A DNA stretch of 64,000 nt. Origin: Macrostomum hystrix. Taxonomy: Eukaryota > Platyhelminthes > Macrostomidae. Positions 9,645-20,804 of the stretch are shown here, piece after piece. The DNA is taken from assembly GCA_950097015.1 (NCBI GenBank), contig CATNEN010000012.1:861501-925500 (forward strand), read 5' to 3'. The position numbers and the translations under genes are program-made. Every line of letters starts with the position of its first letter. Position 1 is the stretch's first letter. The notes under the pieces are model-generated. The model saw only the letters and a list, made by a program, of their open reading frames with translations, ran no database searches and was not told where the DNA came from.

Positions 9645-11580
9645 TACTTCACGATGTCTCCTTCCCCTCCCTCCTTCACGATGCCTCCTTCCCCTCCTTT
9701 ACGATGTCTCCTTCCCCTCCCTCCTTCACGATGTCTCCTTCGACTCCCCTCCTTCACGATGTCTCCTTCGACTCCCTCCTTCACGATGCCTCCTTCCCCT
9801 CCTTCACGATGTCTCCTTCCACTCCTTCACGATGTCTCCTTCCCCTCCTTCACGATGTCTCCTTCCACTCCCTCCTTCACGATGTCTCCTTCCCCTCCTT
9901 CACGATGTCTCCTTCCCCTCCTTCACGATGTCTCCTTCCCCTCCTTCACGATGCCTCCTTCCCCTCCTTTACGATGTCTCCTTCCCCTCCCTCCTTCAAG
10001 ATGTCTCCTTCCACTCTCTCCTTCACGATGTCTCCTTCCCCTCCTTCACGATGTCTCCTTCCACTCCTTCACGATGTCTTCTTCCCCTCCCTCCTTCACG
10101 ATGTCTCCTTCGACTCCCTCCTTCACGATGCCTCTTTCCCCTCCTTCACGATATCTCCTTCCACTCCTTCCGCTCCCTCCTTCACGATGTCTCCTTCCCC
10201 TCCCCTCCTTCACGATGTCTCCTTCGACTCCCTCCTTCACGATGCCTCCTTCCCCTCCTTCACGATGTCTCCTTCCCCTCCTTCACGATGTCTCCTTCCC
10301 CTCCTTCACGATGTCTCCTTCCCCTCCTTTACGATGTCTCCTTCCCCTCCCTCCTTCACGATGTCTCCTTCCCCTCCTTCACGATGCCTCCTTCCCCTCC
10401 TTTACGATGTCTCCTTCCCCTCCCTCCTTCACGATGTCTCCTTCCACTCCTTCACGATGTCTCCTTCCGCTCCCTCCTTCACGATGTCTCCTTCCCCTCC
10501 CCTCCTTCACGATGTCTCCTTCGACTCCCTCCTTCACGATGCCTCCTTCCCCTCCTTCACGATGTCTCCTTCCCCTCCTTCACGATGTCTCCTTCCCCTC
10601 CTTCACGATGCCTCCTTCCCCTCCTTTACGATGTCTCCTTCCCCTCCCTCCTTCACGATGTCTCCTTCCCCTCCTTCACGATGCCTCCTTCCCCTCCTTT
10701 ACGATGTCTCCTTCCCCTCCCTCCTTCACGATGTCTCCTTCCACTCCTTCACGATGTCTCCTTCGACTCCCTCCTTCACGATGCCTCCTTCCCCTCCTTC
10801 ACGATGTCTCCTTCCCCTCCTTCACGATGTCTCCTTCCACTCCTTCACGATGTCTCCTTCCCCTCCTTCACGATGTCTCCTTCCACTCCTTCACGATGTC
10901 TTCTTCCCCTCCCTCCTTCACGATGTCTCCTTCCCCTCCCCTCCTTCACGATGTCTCCTTCGACTCCCTCCTTCACGATGCCTCCTTCCACTCCTTCACG
11001 ATGTCTCCTTCCACTCCTTCACGATGTCTTCTTCCCCTCCCTCCTTCACGATGTCTCCTTCCCCTCCCCTCCTTCACGATGTCTCCTTCGACTCCCTCCT
11101 TCACGATGCCTCCTTCCCCTCCTTCACGATGTCTCCTTCCACTCCTTCACGATGTCTCCATCCCCTCCTTCACGATGTCTCCTTCCCCTCCTTTACGATG
11201 TCTCCTTCCCCTCCCTCCTTCACGATGTCTCCTTCGACTCCCTCCTTCACGATGCCTCCTTCCCCTCCTTTACGATGTCTCCTTCCACTCCTTCACGATG
11301 TCTCCATCCCCTCCTTCACGATGTCTCCTTCCCCTCCTTCACAATGTCTCCTTCCCCTCCTTCACGATGTCTCCTTCCCCTCCTTCACGATGCCTCCTTC
11401 GACTCCCTCCTTCACGATGTCTCCTTCCCCTCCTTCACGATGTCTCCTTCCCCTCCTTCAGGTCTCCTTCACCTCCTTCAGGTCTCCTTCCCCTCCCTTC
11501 AGGTCTCCTTCACCTCCTTCAGGTCTCCTTCCCCTCCCTTAGGCCTCCTTCCCCTTCTTCAGGCCTCCTTCCCCTCACTC
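9645..11580. repeat. CT-rich 23-bp minisatellite
   Basis: About 80 copies of CTTCACGATGTCTCCTTCCC plus CTC, with 27-28-bp variants (extra CCTCC or ACTCC), degrading at the right into a GGTCTCCTTC form (11460-11580). The plus strand contains no stop codon in any frame of the unit, so all three plus frames stay open for over 600 codons. These are not genes. Confidence 0.95.
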
Positions 11581-12257
11581 CTTGATGTCTCAGTCTCCTT
11601 CCCCACCTTTGCACTTTATTCCTCTCCTTTCTCCTACTTGCTGTCTTCTGCCCATCCCTCTCGCACTATTCTACTCCTCATTCTTACTGTCCTGTTGCCA
11701 GGCTAGTTTCGCAGTACTTCTCTTATTTTCCGTCTTCTTTCACATCAGTCTTATCATTTTGAGTCAATGTTGGCCATCTCTTATGACTTCTCACCAATTT
11801 TCCTACCCTCAATTGAAGACATCGTCATTGCCACTGATTTCTGTTCTACACTTCCGCTTACGTATGATCTCTTCCTGTCTGTCTAACAAATTTCCTATTT
11901 TATATGCTTTATTTTCTTTCAAGTTTAAGTTAAACTCAGAGCATCCTCTCGGTGAGCTAATGTGCCACTCTAGGTACGATATCACGTCTCGCACTTTTCT
12001 ATTCTTTAATCATCGCGCACCTGAGCGAACTATAGAGCCTGCTCAAAAATAAGAGCTCAAAAAAGAACGGATTACTAGCTAATTTAAGCTTGCCTGTCTG
12101 TCTGTCTCCTTTGACGCCCCTTCTAAACTGCCCTCTTAAACTGAAACATCCTCTCGTCTGGTTTTGCCTTTAGCGATTAGCATGCTACAATTATAGCCAG
12201 TATCCCAGATCTTAGGGAAATCTAATTTCAAGCTATTATGAATATTACTAATTACTT
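11581..12257. other. intergenic, no gene seen
   Basis: CT-rich then mixed unique sequence up to the mariner insertion site. The plus frame 11582-12052 is largely an extension of the CT-rich array and has no recognised domain. Confidence 0.4.
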
Positions 12258-13581
12258 TACGAGGGGTGGTTATTAAGTTCTCGGAACAAGTAATTTAGAA
12301 AGATGCTAGGGACACGAAATTTTACTATGTTGTAGGGATGGCTATTCAATGCTTGCATGCAAAATTTCAGCTCAATCGGCCATAATGATGCGCCGCAGTG
12401 GCCAAAGTTCCACAGAAAACATAATACCCCTGCCTCAGCTCACCGAACGTGACAGGCGGGTAGCCATTCTGGTGCAGTTTCGCCTGGGCAGCACTGCGGC
12501 TGCGTGTCACCAGACGCTTCGTGCGGCCCTTGAGGATCAAGCCCCGTCCCAGTCGATGGTGTACGAATGGTTTGCGCGCTTTCGCTGCGGCTCGGCCTCC
12601 CTGGACGACGAACCTCGCGAGGGTCGTCCAATTTCAGCCATCTCGGACGGAGTTGTCGCTGCTGTTCGACGCCACGTCGACGAGGATCGGCGAGTGACAA
12701 CTCGTTGGTTGGAGCAGCTCGTGGGGGTGTCGCATTCAACCATCATCAAGATTCTGCACCAACACCTGGGCATGCGGAAGCTGTCTGCTCGCTGGGTGCC
12801 CCACCAACTCAGTGCAGATCAGATGCGAGCCCGCGTTGAGTTCGCCGAGCTGATGCTGGCCAAGTTCAATGGGGGAGCTTCAAAATCGGTGGACAACATC
12901 CTCACTGCTGACGAAACTTGGGTCTATTTCTACGACCCCGAGACCAAAGAGCAGAGTCGTCAGTGGGTGACCAATGAGGAGGATGCCCCGCTGAAATTCC
13001 GCCGAGAACGCAGTGTCGGCAAAGTGATGGCGGCCATTTTCTTCCGTCGCTGCGGGATCCTGCCGCCCGTGCTGCTGGATCACGGTGCCACGGTGACCGC
13101 AGAATGGTACACCACAGTCTGCTTGCCGCAGGTTCTTCAAGCGCTTGCGCAGGAGCGGCCAAAGATGCATGAGAAGGGCATCTTCCTCCACCAGGACAAC
13201 GCTCCCGCTCACAGGGCAAGAATGACCCAGGAATTCCTGCAGGCAACACGGCTCGTCCAGCTGCCACATCCGGCATATTCGCCGGATCTCGCGCCTGCCG
13301 ACTTCTTCCTCTTTCCCAGGATGAAGAAGAACCTGAAGGGAAAGCGCTTTAATTCGAGGGAGGAGCTCGCGGTTGCCCTGCAGACTGAGCTGGACTGCTT
13401 CACCAAAGTTGACCTGAGGGGATGCTTTGATGCGTGGTTCCATCGCTTGCAGAAGTGCTTGGATCTGGATGGAAGCTATGTTGAGAAGTGCTAGTAGGAC
13501 GACCTTTCAGTGTGTGAAAACTCAGCCAAATCCGATAATTTTAAGGACACTTTTCCGAGAACTTAATAACCACCCCTCGTA
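12258..13581 (+). mobile_element. intact mariner (Tc1/mariner) transposon with TA target duplication
   Basis: Element 12260-13579 (1,320 bp) with matching terminal inverted repeats of about 27 bp, beginning CGAGGGGTGGTTATTAAGTT at the left. The reverse complement of the right end reads the same. TA dinucleotides flank both sides (12258-12259 and 13580-13581). Length, ends, TA duplication and an uninterrupted transposase agree with a complete mariner. Confidence 0.97.
12349..13494 (+). CDS. mariner transposase, DD34D type
   Basis: Cut-and-paste transposase for the surrounding element; it binds the inverted repeats and integrates at TA. The frame is 381 residues; the usual length is about 345, and Met 13 or Met 14 may be the true start because the family's helix-turn-helix begins near residue 30 (LTERDRRVAILVQF). 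Visible: WVPH (149-152) and the catalytic triad Asp188 (TADETW), Asp283 (HQDNAPAH) and Asp318 (YSPDLAPADFF), with 34 residues between the second and third. No stop or frameshift interrupts it. With matching TIRs this suggests a young, possibly active copy. A GC-rich coding sequence inside AT-rich DNA supports recent arrival. Confidence 0.96.
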   Translation: MLACKISAQSAIMMRRSGQSSTENIIPLPQLTERDRRVAILVQFRLGSTAAACHQTLRAALEDQAPSQSMVYEWFARFRCGSASLDDEPREGRPISAISDGVVAAVRRHVDEDRRVTTRWLEQLVGVSHSTIIKILHQHLGMRKLSARWVPHQLSADQMRARVEFAELMLAKFNGGASKSVDNILTADETWVYFYDPETKEQSRQWVTNEEDAPLKFRRERSVGKVMAAIFFRRCGILPPVLLDHGATVTAEWYTTVCLPQVLQALAQERPKMHEKGIFLHQDNAPAHRARMTQEFLQATRLVQLPHPAYSPDLAPADFFLFPRMKKNLKGKRFNSREELAVALQTELDCFTKVDLRGCFDAWFHRLQKCLDLDGSYVEKC

Positions 13582-16440
13582 GCTCCGGTTTAGTTTAGTA
13601 AACCATGGAATCACGTGCTTCAAATTCTGCTTCTAAGCTCATAAACAAATGCATTCAGCACGCTTGTAAAAAAATTAAATTATAACAAAATCGTTTGAAT
13701 TAGTCACGTGGCTAGCAGACTAGTGATGAAAAGTGATAACTTTTAGAGTCTTGAAAATCGGAAATAGAAATCAAATAACCGCCTCTCTTTGAAGTTCTGT
13801 TGGGCGGCCTGTTGGGCCTAGCCTATTTAACACAGGAAATTTTAGTGGTGAAAAAACTGTAAAAAAACTAAAATACAAACGCACGAGTAAAAATGCAACC
13901 CCATTCAACCCTAGAGTGAATTTTCTCGAGGAAAGAAAGGCATTTAAAACGAAGGTTCGAAAGATTCGAACTAAAGTTGTCTCATACAATAATCTATCTA
14001 ATAATTATAAGGATTATTTTTCTAATTTAACTAGATGATGATGCAGTTAATCATTGGCATTAACACTAATATGTGATCAACTAAAACTTCACCTGTCCTC
14101 ACTGTCAGCTGAGCTCAAGCGCCGACGCAAGAACGTTAATATTTCGCGCCTTACAAATTACGAGCGTAATTACAGTAATAATTTTTTTCTTACCATCATT
14201 GTGAGGCACGCAATCCGACTGCAGAAACGTACCGATTAGTAAAATTGCTTTAAAGTACAAGTTGCAGTTGTACTTCTGCCGCTGAACCTGTTGTTTCATG
14301 CTTGCTGAACTGTTCTAAATAGTATATTTATATTTTAATATAAAAGTAAAATTAACTATATTCGCAATAAAGACACCTATCTACCGTTAAAAACATTAAT
14401 CTAGTCTAATTTCTAAGCACCTGCTTCTCTGTAGCTAAGTAACAAGCATTTATCTTCAACTGGCTGTAAAAAGCGTTTAACTATAAGGGGCGAAGCGAAA
14501 GATTTCAATTCTGTGACTAAAATTAATTTTAGGCCAAAGCCTGGAAAACAAAGTGGAAAAAGGGAAAGTGGGCGAATACAACAGAAGGGGAATGTGTAGC
14601 TTGTTTCTACTTGTTTCCTTCTTATTCCTTCTCTATATAAGTTTCCGCTAAACAAATTAGGGGCGGCTGGGTTTGGGGTGGGGGCTCTGTCTGGGCGCCT
14701 TTCACGTTTTCACACCCGCCAGCCCGTCCCCCTTCTCTTCCTTAGGCCCTGAAAACAGACGCAGGCGCTTATTCTCCGCACATTCTGGTCGTCGAATTGA
14801 AAACGCCAATCCAACCCACCCTCCACTGTGGGGGTGCGATCCGCAACTTGCGCGCTGTTGCGACTGTTTTGGACTGAGGGTGAGCAGGGGGGGCTTGCGG
14901 ATTTGCCTTTCCTAGGGCGGACTCCAAGGGTGGGGGCTCTCCATTTCCCAATTAACCCAACGCATTTAATTGAAACCCGCCACCCCACAGCGGGCCAATA
15001 AGACGGGGCTAAATTGAGCGCGGCAGTGTGATAGGGTAAAGAGGGGTCCATGCCCCCATCCGTCTGGTGAAAGGCGTTTTGTTTCGCTTGGACTCTGCGG
15101 GGCTTGAATTTGATACAAGCCTAAAATACTGAACGTAACGAACCCAAGGAACTGGCCACAGGAAGCCCCTGGACTGATTCGGTACTGCCCATCATTATAA
15201 ATAATTGTGTACCAGGACCATGCTTTGCAAGATCAAAAAACTAACGAATGCTCGAGTAGTTACAATACTAGCTAGCCCGCAGTACAATACCTCGAAAAGC
15301 GCAATTAGCCACACTATTCGTTCAATAAATCCAGACATTTTATTCCCTCTGCGCAAAGAGTAAACAAGCATTAAACTGCTGATTACTGACTATATGCTAG
15401 CCTCCAGGCCTAGGGTCTGAGCCAACTAACAAATAAACACTTTTGCCAGACGGACTGACACTGCACTGCTCGCGCTGCGCGCAATTCGCTTATCCAAATG
15501 GCGAGCCTGTGCCTCCGCTCCTATATCGTTTCTACTTTTACTTTTTTTCCTTTCAATTTGAATTCTGGCAAATATGCATGCTTGCGTGTGTAGTGCAGAC
15601 AGAGACACACAGACACACAGACTTCCTGCCTTGCCTTATAAGCTGTGTCCCAATACTCAGAACGGAATAGGACATAGGCCATATTCACTACACTGTCTGC
15701 AATAATACCCTTGCATTGCGGCTTTTACAGGGATATTGGAGAGTCTAAAAAACTAAAAAGGAAAGAAGAGGCAAAGGGGAGAGAAGAGAGAGAGAGAGAA
15801 GGCACAGCCGCCGCCGCCGCTAGCAGCAAGTTTAGTACTAGATTTTGGACATCACGCGAATTTTCAAGGCCATGCTTGTCTGTATGCTGCATGGCTTCTC
15901 TCAGTTGCAGAGTTGTGGCCACAATTCGCTATATTATAGCGACTTGAACGAACATTGCTAGCTAAGACTTTTTAGGAAATCATCAAAAGGACGACCGGTG
16001 CAAACCCATACATTTTAGATGGATTCTTCAAACTCCACGACTCCCCACTGTCCGAAAGAGCAAGAAAAAGTACTAAAATATAAATATTTATAAATAGCTC
16101 TAACTACTGAGACTTCTCCGATGTTTCATCTCTCTCCTTGCCTGCTTTCATTCCCCCCTGCTTTCAGACACGACCAGCAGCAGAAGATGTGTCCGATTTC
16201 TGTATCAAGGACATCCAGAGGTTAAGAGGGCCATTTCAATGCGCTCCTTAAGCGGAATTAAATTCCCAGTTTTCCCTTTATTCAACCTGCGCAGATGCTT
16301 CGGAATCGAAATCCAAGCATTAATCATATATATTACGGCTAATTGCTGCAGTAAAGATTAGGGCAAAGTAGATTCGACAATAACTGGGGTAGTACATCCA
16401 CTGCATACATTTGTACATCTAACCAAGCCTCACAAAACTC
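13582..16440. other. intergenic, no gene seen
   Basis: Mostly AT-rich. A G/C-rich patch with repeated GGGTGGGG or CCACCCC words lies at about 14660-15070, and a short (AG)n run at about 15780-15800 is followed by GCCGCC repeats. The patches could be regulatory or promoter-like, but nothing proves it. No frame has splice or family support. Confidence 0.35.
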
Positions 16441-16449
16441 GGAATTTTG

Positions 16450-17445
16450 ATATCTGACATCTGACATCTGACATCTGACATCTGAGATTAGACAGCTGAC
16501 ATCAGCACGTGACACTGTCTGTCCTTCAGTTCAGACAGCTGGCATCAGCACCTGACACTGTCTGTCCTTCAGTTTAGACAGCTGACACCAGCACCTGACA
16601 CTGTCTGTCCTTCAGTTTAGGCAGCTGACATCAGCACCTGACACTGTCTGTCCTTCAGTTTAGACAGCTGACATCAGCACGTGACACTGTCTGTCCTTCA
16701 GTTTAGACAGCTGACATCAGCACCTGACACTGTCTGTCCTTCAGTTTAGACAGCTGGCATCAGCACCTGACACTGTCTGTCCTTCAGTTTAGACAGCTGA
16801 CATCAGCACCTGACACTGTCTGTCCTTCAGTTTAGACAGCTGACATCAGCGCGTGACACTGTCTGTCCTTCAGTTTAGACAGCTGACATCAGCACCTGAC
16901 ACTGTCTGTCCTTCAGTTTAGACAGCTGACATCAGCACCTGACACTGTCTGTCCTTCAGTTTAGACAGCTGACATCAGCACCTGACACTGTCTGTCCTTC
17001 AGTTTAGACAGCTGACATCAGCACCTGACACTGTCTGTCCTTCAGTTTAGACAGCTGACATCAGCACCTGACACTGTCTGTCCTTCAGTTTAGACAGCTG
17101 ACATCAGCACCTGACACTGTCTGTCCTTCAGTTTAGACAGCTGACATCAGCACGTGACACTGTCTGTCCTTCAGTTTAGACAGCTGACATCAGCACGTGA
17201 CACTGTCTGCCCTTCAGTTTAGACAGCTGACATCAGCACGTGACACTGTCTGTCCTTCAGTTTAGACAGCTGACATCAGCACCTGACACTGTCTGTCCTT
17301 CAGTTTAGACAGCTAACATCAGCACCTGACACTGTCTGTCCTTCAGTTTTAGACAGCTGACATCAGCACCTGACACTGTCTGTCCTTCAGTTTAGACAGC
17401 TGACATCAGCACCTGACACTGTCTGTCCTTCAGTTTAGACAGCCG
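16450..17445. repeat. 43-bp minisatellite rich in CAnnTG words
   Basis: About 22 copies of a 43-bp unit: GACAGCTGACATCAGCACCT then GACACTGTCTGTCCTTCAGT and TTA. Each unit carries CAGCTG and either CACCTG or CACGTG. A TGACATC micro-repeat (16450-16485) precedes it. Confidence 0.95.
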
Positions 17446-18330
17446 ACCTAGTTGTCACGGAAGCAAAAAAATCACGAGTCTTGAAAATCCCAGTTTCAGA
17501 TTTGTTGCTATGCTTGGTTGAGTAGTGCAGGCTGCAGACATTGTTGCTAGGCCAAAAAGGCATCCCTTTTTTCAAGCAGGATTGTTGAAGTACCAATTTT
17601 TTCAGCCGAAATAAGCCTTCCAGTCCTGTCGCCCCAGACTGCAGCGAGGACTGCGAAGTCGCGCGCAGAAGCACATTGAACTTCTGCTGACTGGGCTCTG
17701 TGTTGTAGCGACTATCGCAAGGTTCTAATCATTTATTCTCTATGCTTTTCACAATAACAATTGTAAAGTTTCATTTTTTTCGCGCCAACATTCTTTAAAC
17801 CATGGGCCCGGCCTTGGAGGTAGCCGTGTCTGTTTTGCTTTCCCAGGCGCTGCATATCAACACGGTGAGCAATTTAAGAATGTTACATTCAGGTCACATC
17901 GTTCCGTCGCTTTAGCTGTGAAAATTTTCTATATTTCATCGAAACTCCAGTACACAATTTAGTATTAGCATTTGTTTTCTTGATCTGAATTTTAAACAGG
18001 AGTTTTTCATCAAATAATTCTTGATGCTTTCAAGACTATTTTTAAATTTGGTCTATACTTTTTGCTCATAGTTGCTAAAAAAGATTTGGGATTCAATTTA
18101 TTCCGGGAACCATTCACATGCGTCCTCAATTTGTACCTTAAACGATTTGCTGAAGCTTTGTATAGTCGCATCTTCGATTGGGCATAAAAACTACAAAAAC
18201 AGCAAAAACTGTAACTATAAGAACTTCTTTCAGGCCGAAATTTCCACCCAACGAAATCCCCAAAAAAACTTTCCACAACGAGATTTACCTGCGAAAATTT
18301 AACCTCTGAGATTTCCACGTCGAGATTCGT
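17446..18330. other. intergenic, no gene assigned
   Basis: A short frame from ATG 17801 (good AAACCATGG context) runs 21 codons to a GTGAGC donor-like site at 17864. It does not fit in phase with the tau exon downstream, so I do not call it. Nothing else is seen. Confidence 0.35.
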
Positions 18331-18334
18331 CCCA

Positions 18335-18725
18335 TGATTTCTGCACCGAGATTCCCTTCCGAGATTCCCTCCTGTCGAGATTCCCTCCCAAGATTCCCTC
18401 CTGAGATTCCCTCCCGAGATTCCCCCTCGAGATTCCCTTCCGAGATTCCCCCTCGAGATTCCCCCTCGAGATTCCCCCTCGAGATTCCCTCCCGTGATTC
18501 CCTTCCGAGATTCCCTTCCGAAATTCCCTCCCGAGATTCCCTCACGAGATTCCCTTTTGAGATTCCCTTTTGAGATTCCCTCACGAGATTCCCTCCCGAG
18601 ATTCCCTCACAAGATTCCCTTTTGAGATTCCCTCTTGAGATTCCCTCCCGAGATTCCCTCTTTAATTAAGATTCCCTCCTGAGATTCCCTTTTGAGATTC
18701 CCTCTTAAGATTCCATCCCGACATT
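18335..18725. repeat. 13-bp GAGATTCCCTCCC array
   Basis: About 30 copies of a 10-14-bp unit built on GAGATTCCC followed by a short C/T spacer. It faces, in inverted sense, the GGGAAATCCC array immediately to the right. Confidence 0.9.
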
Positions 18726-18769
18726 CCCCTCCCCTGAGATTCCTGAGATAGGGAAATCTCATCTGAAAA

Positions 18770-18925
18770 ATCTCAGAGGGGAAATCTCGACAGGGAAATC
18801 CCGGCAGGGAAATCCCGACAGGGAAATCCCGACAGGGAAATCCCGACAGGGAAATCCCGACAGGGAAATCCCGACAGGGAAATCCCGACAGGGAAATCCC
18901 GACAGGGAAATCCCGGCAGGGAAAT
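18770..18925. repeat. 14-bp GGGAAATCCCGACA array
   Basis: About 11 copies with 14-bp spacing. The core GGGAAATCCC matches the kappaB consensus GGGRNWYYCC and is nearly palindromic. The left neighbour array (GAGATTCCC) is the near reverse complement, so the two can fold back on each other. Confidence 0.9.
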
Positions 18926-19339
18926 CTCGTTAGGAAATTCTCGGTGGTCAACTCGTCTGTGGGCATTTCTTATAGGCTCGGTATGCATCCATTCGCAAAG
19001 CAACTAAAGTTCATGAAGAAATTAAATTAGGACATTGTTAGTATCAGCGGTGCACTGTTACTTTTCATAGAAATTCTAGACTAGACTGAAATGTGCAGAC
19101 ACTGAAATGGTGGGAAAAAGTTCAGCTACACTCCATAACATAATGATAAAAGAATGTCAAAAAATTAACTTTCATAAAAAATTATTTAATAAGTCGTTCA
19201 CATAAGACACTCCTAACTTGTCTTCATGAGCACTTTTACGCTAGCAGACGAAGTATAATATAAAAAACTAAATGACTCAGTAATCAGAAGACAGTCACGA
19301 TTAGACATAACTGGTAATCAGGGGTCATGAATCAACTCT
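18926..19339. other. unique spacer, no gene seen
   Basis: AT-rich sequence between two tandem arrays; no coding or RNA signal. Confidence 0.4.
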
Positions 19340-19815
19340 AGACACAACTGATGGACCAGAAGATAACAGTGGACTCAACTGATGGACCTGAAGATAACAG
19401 TGGACAACTGATGGACCTGAAGATAACAGTGGACACAACTGATGGACCCGAAGATAACAGTAGACACACTGAAGGACCTGAACAGTAGACACACTGAAGG
19501 ACCTGAACAGTAGACACACTGAAGGACCTGAACAGTAGACACAACTGAAGGACCTGAACAGTAGACACACTGAAGGACCTGAACAGTAGACACAACTGAA
19601 GGACCTGAACAGTAGACACACTGAAGGACCTTAACAGTAGACACACTGAAGGACCTGAACAGTAGACACACTGCATGAAGGACCTGAACAGTAGACATAC
19701 TGAAGGACCTGAACAGTAGACACACTGAAGGACCTGAACAGTAGACACACTGCATGAAGGACCTGAACAGTAGACATACTGAAGGACCTGAACAGTAGAC
19801 ACACTGAAGGACCAG
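19340..19815. repeat. 25-bp minisatellite
   Basis: About 19 copies of AGACACACTGAAGGACCTGA plus ACAGT, with 26-29-bp variants (extra A, extra GCAT). The left end is a related ACAACTGATGGACCTGAAGA unit. Confidence 0.93.
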
Positions 19816-20800
19816 TGGGATGCGTATAAGCTGAAAGTGGAAATGAGGCTTTGTTTTGTAATTAAATCATAGAGAGACAATTAGCACTACTTGCAGAATT
19901 ATGAGTAGTAAAACTAGTTTAACTGACACTTAAATATTTAAAAGTGAAAGCAAAAGGCTTGAAGTGTGAGTTGACGCTACTGCGAATTCCTTGCCAAAGG
20001 AATTGGCAATTCTTTTTCGATTGCCAAATCAACTTAATCTGAGGACATCCCTTGGCCCCAGATAGCCAGTCTCGCAATGAAGTCAAATGCTTCAAACAGA
20101 GCAACCCGTCCATTGTCGCATTTTTCTACGCCCCATTTGGCTCCGATGCTGTCAAGGGTGGGTGAGGGACTGGCAGTGATGACTTGCAGCTGACACTAGA
20201 GTGCATTGCTGCTCACAGACCAGCGTACTCAATAGATTCTGCTCTCATGGGGAAGAGAGCGAGACTGTGTCCGCTGCTCAGAGCTCAAAGTGAGCTGGGA
20301 CACGAATCCCAAGCTCCGCCATCTCCCAGCTAGGGACGCGACCTCTCCCGTCTCTCGCCAAGCCCTTCTCTTCACCTCTTCTCTCTCCCTTCTATTGATT
20401 TGATTGCCACCCCAATCCAACCCTGCCCGCCTGTCCTCGAGTGCGCGTGTAGTAACGCTGCGATTTTTTTTAATGTGAGGCCGGTTTGGGGTGGGCTCCT
20501 GCTGGATGAAATCGCAGTGGCTCGCAGCGGGATCTGGGATCTGGGATCTGGGTAATATCCCTAAGGCCGCTGTAGTGAGAGAGAGCGCCCAGGCCTTGTT
20601 GTGTACATAAAACACAGGCGTTGACCTGGAGTTGCCAAGCTAGGAAAATCCCTAATCAGTTGGCTGCTTCTGTTGAGCAACTTAATTCTGCTTTGGCGCA
20701 TTGAGACAGGTGAGAGACCGCTATTATTATGAAGCCATATGATTTATATTTATATTTTCTAGGCATGCTCAGTGTCTTATGCTTGCAAAGGTTTTTGACA
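19816..20800. other. intergenic, no gene seen
   Basis: Contains a G/C-rich block at about 20300-20600 with CCACCCCAATCC and GGGGTGGG words similar to the patch near 14.7-15.0 kb. Possible upstream regulatory DNA for the tau gene, by position only. Confidence 0.3.
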
Positions 20801-20804
20801 GGGC

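Noticed and set aside
9629-11706. Three overlapping plus-strand frames of 624-643 codons
   Set aside because: Entirely the 23-bp CT-rich tandem array; no unique sequence, domain or splice support.
17801-17863. 21-codon ATG-initiated frame ending at a GTGAGC donor
   Set aside because: Joining it to the acceptor at 25064 gives an immediate stop; no other partner exon is visible.
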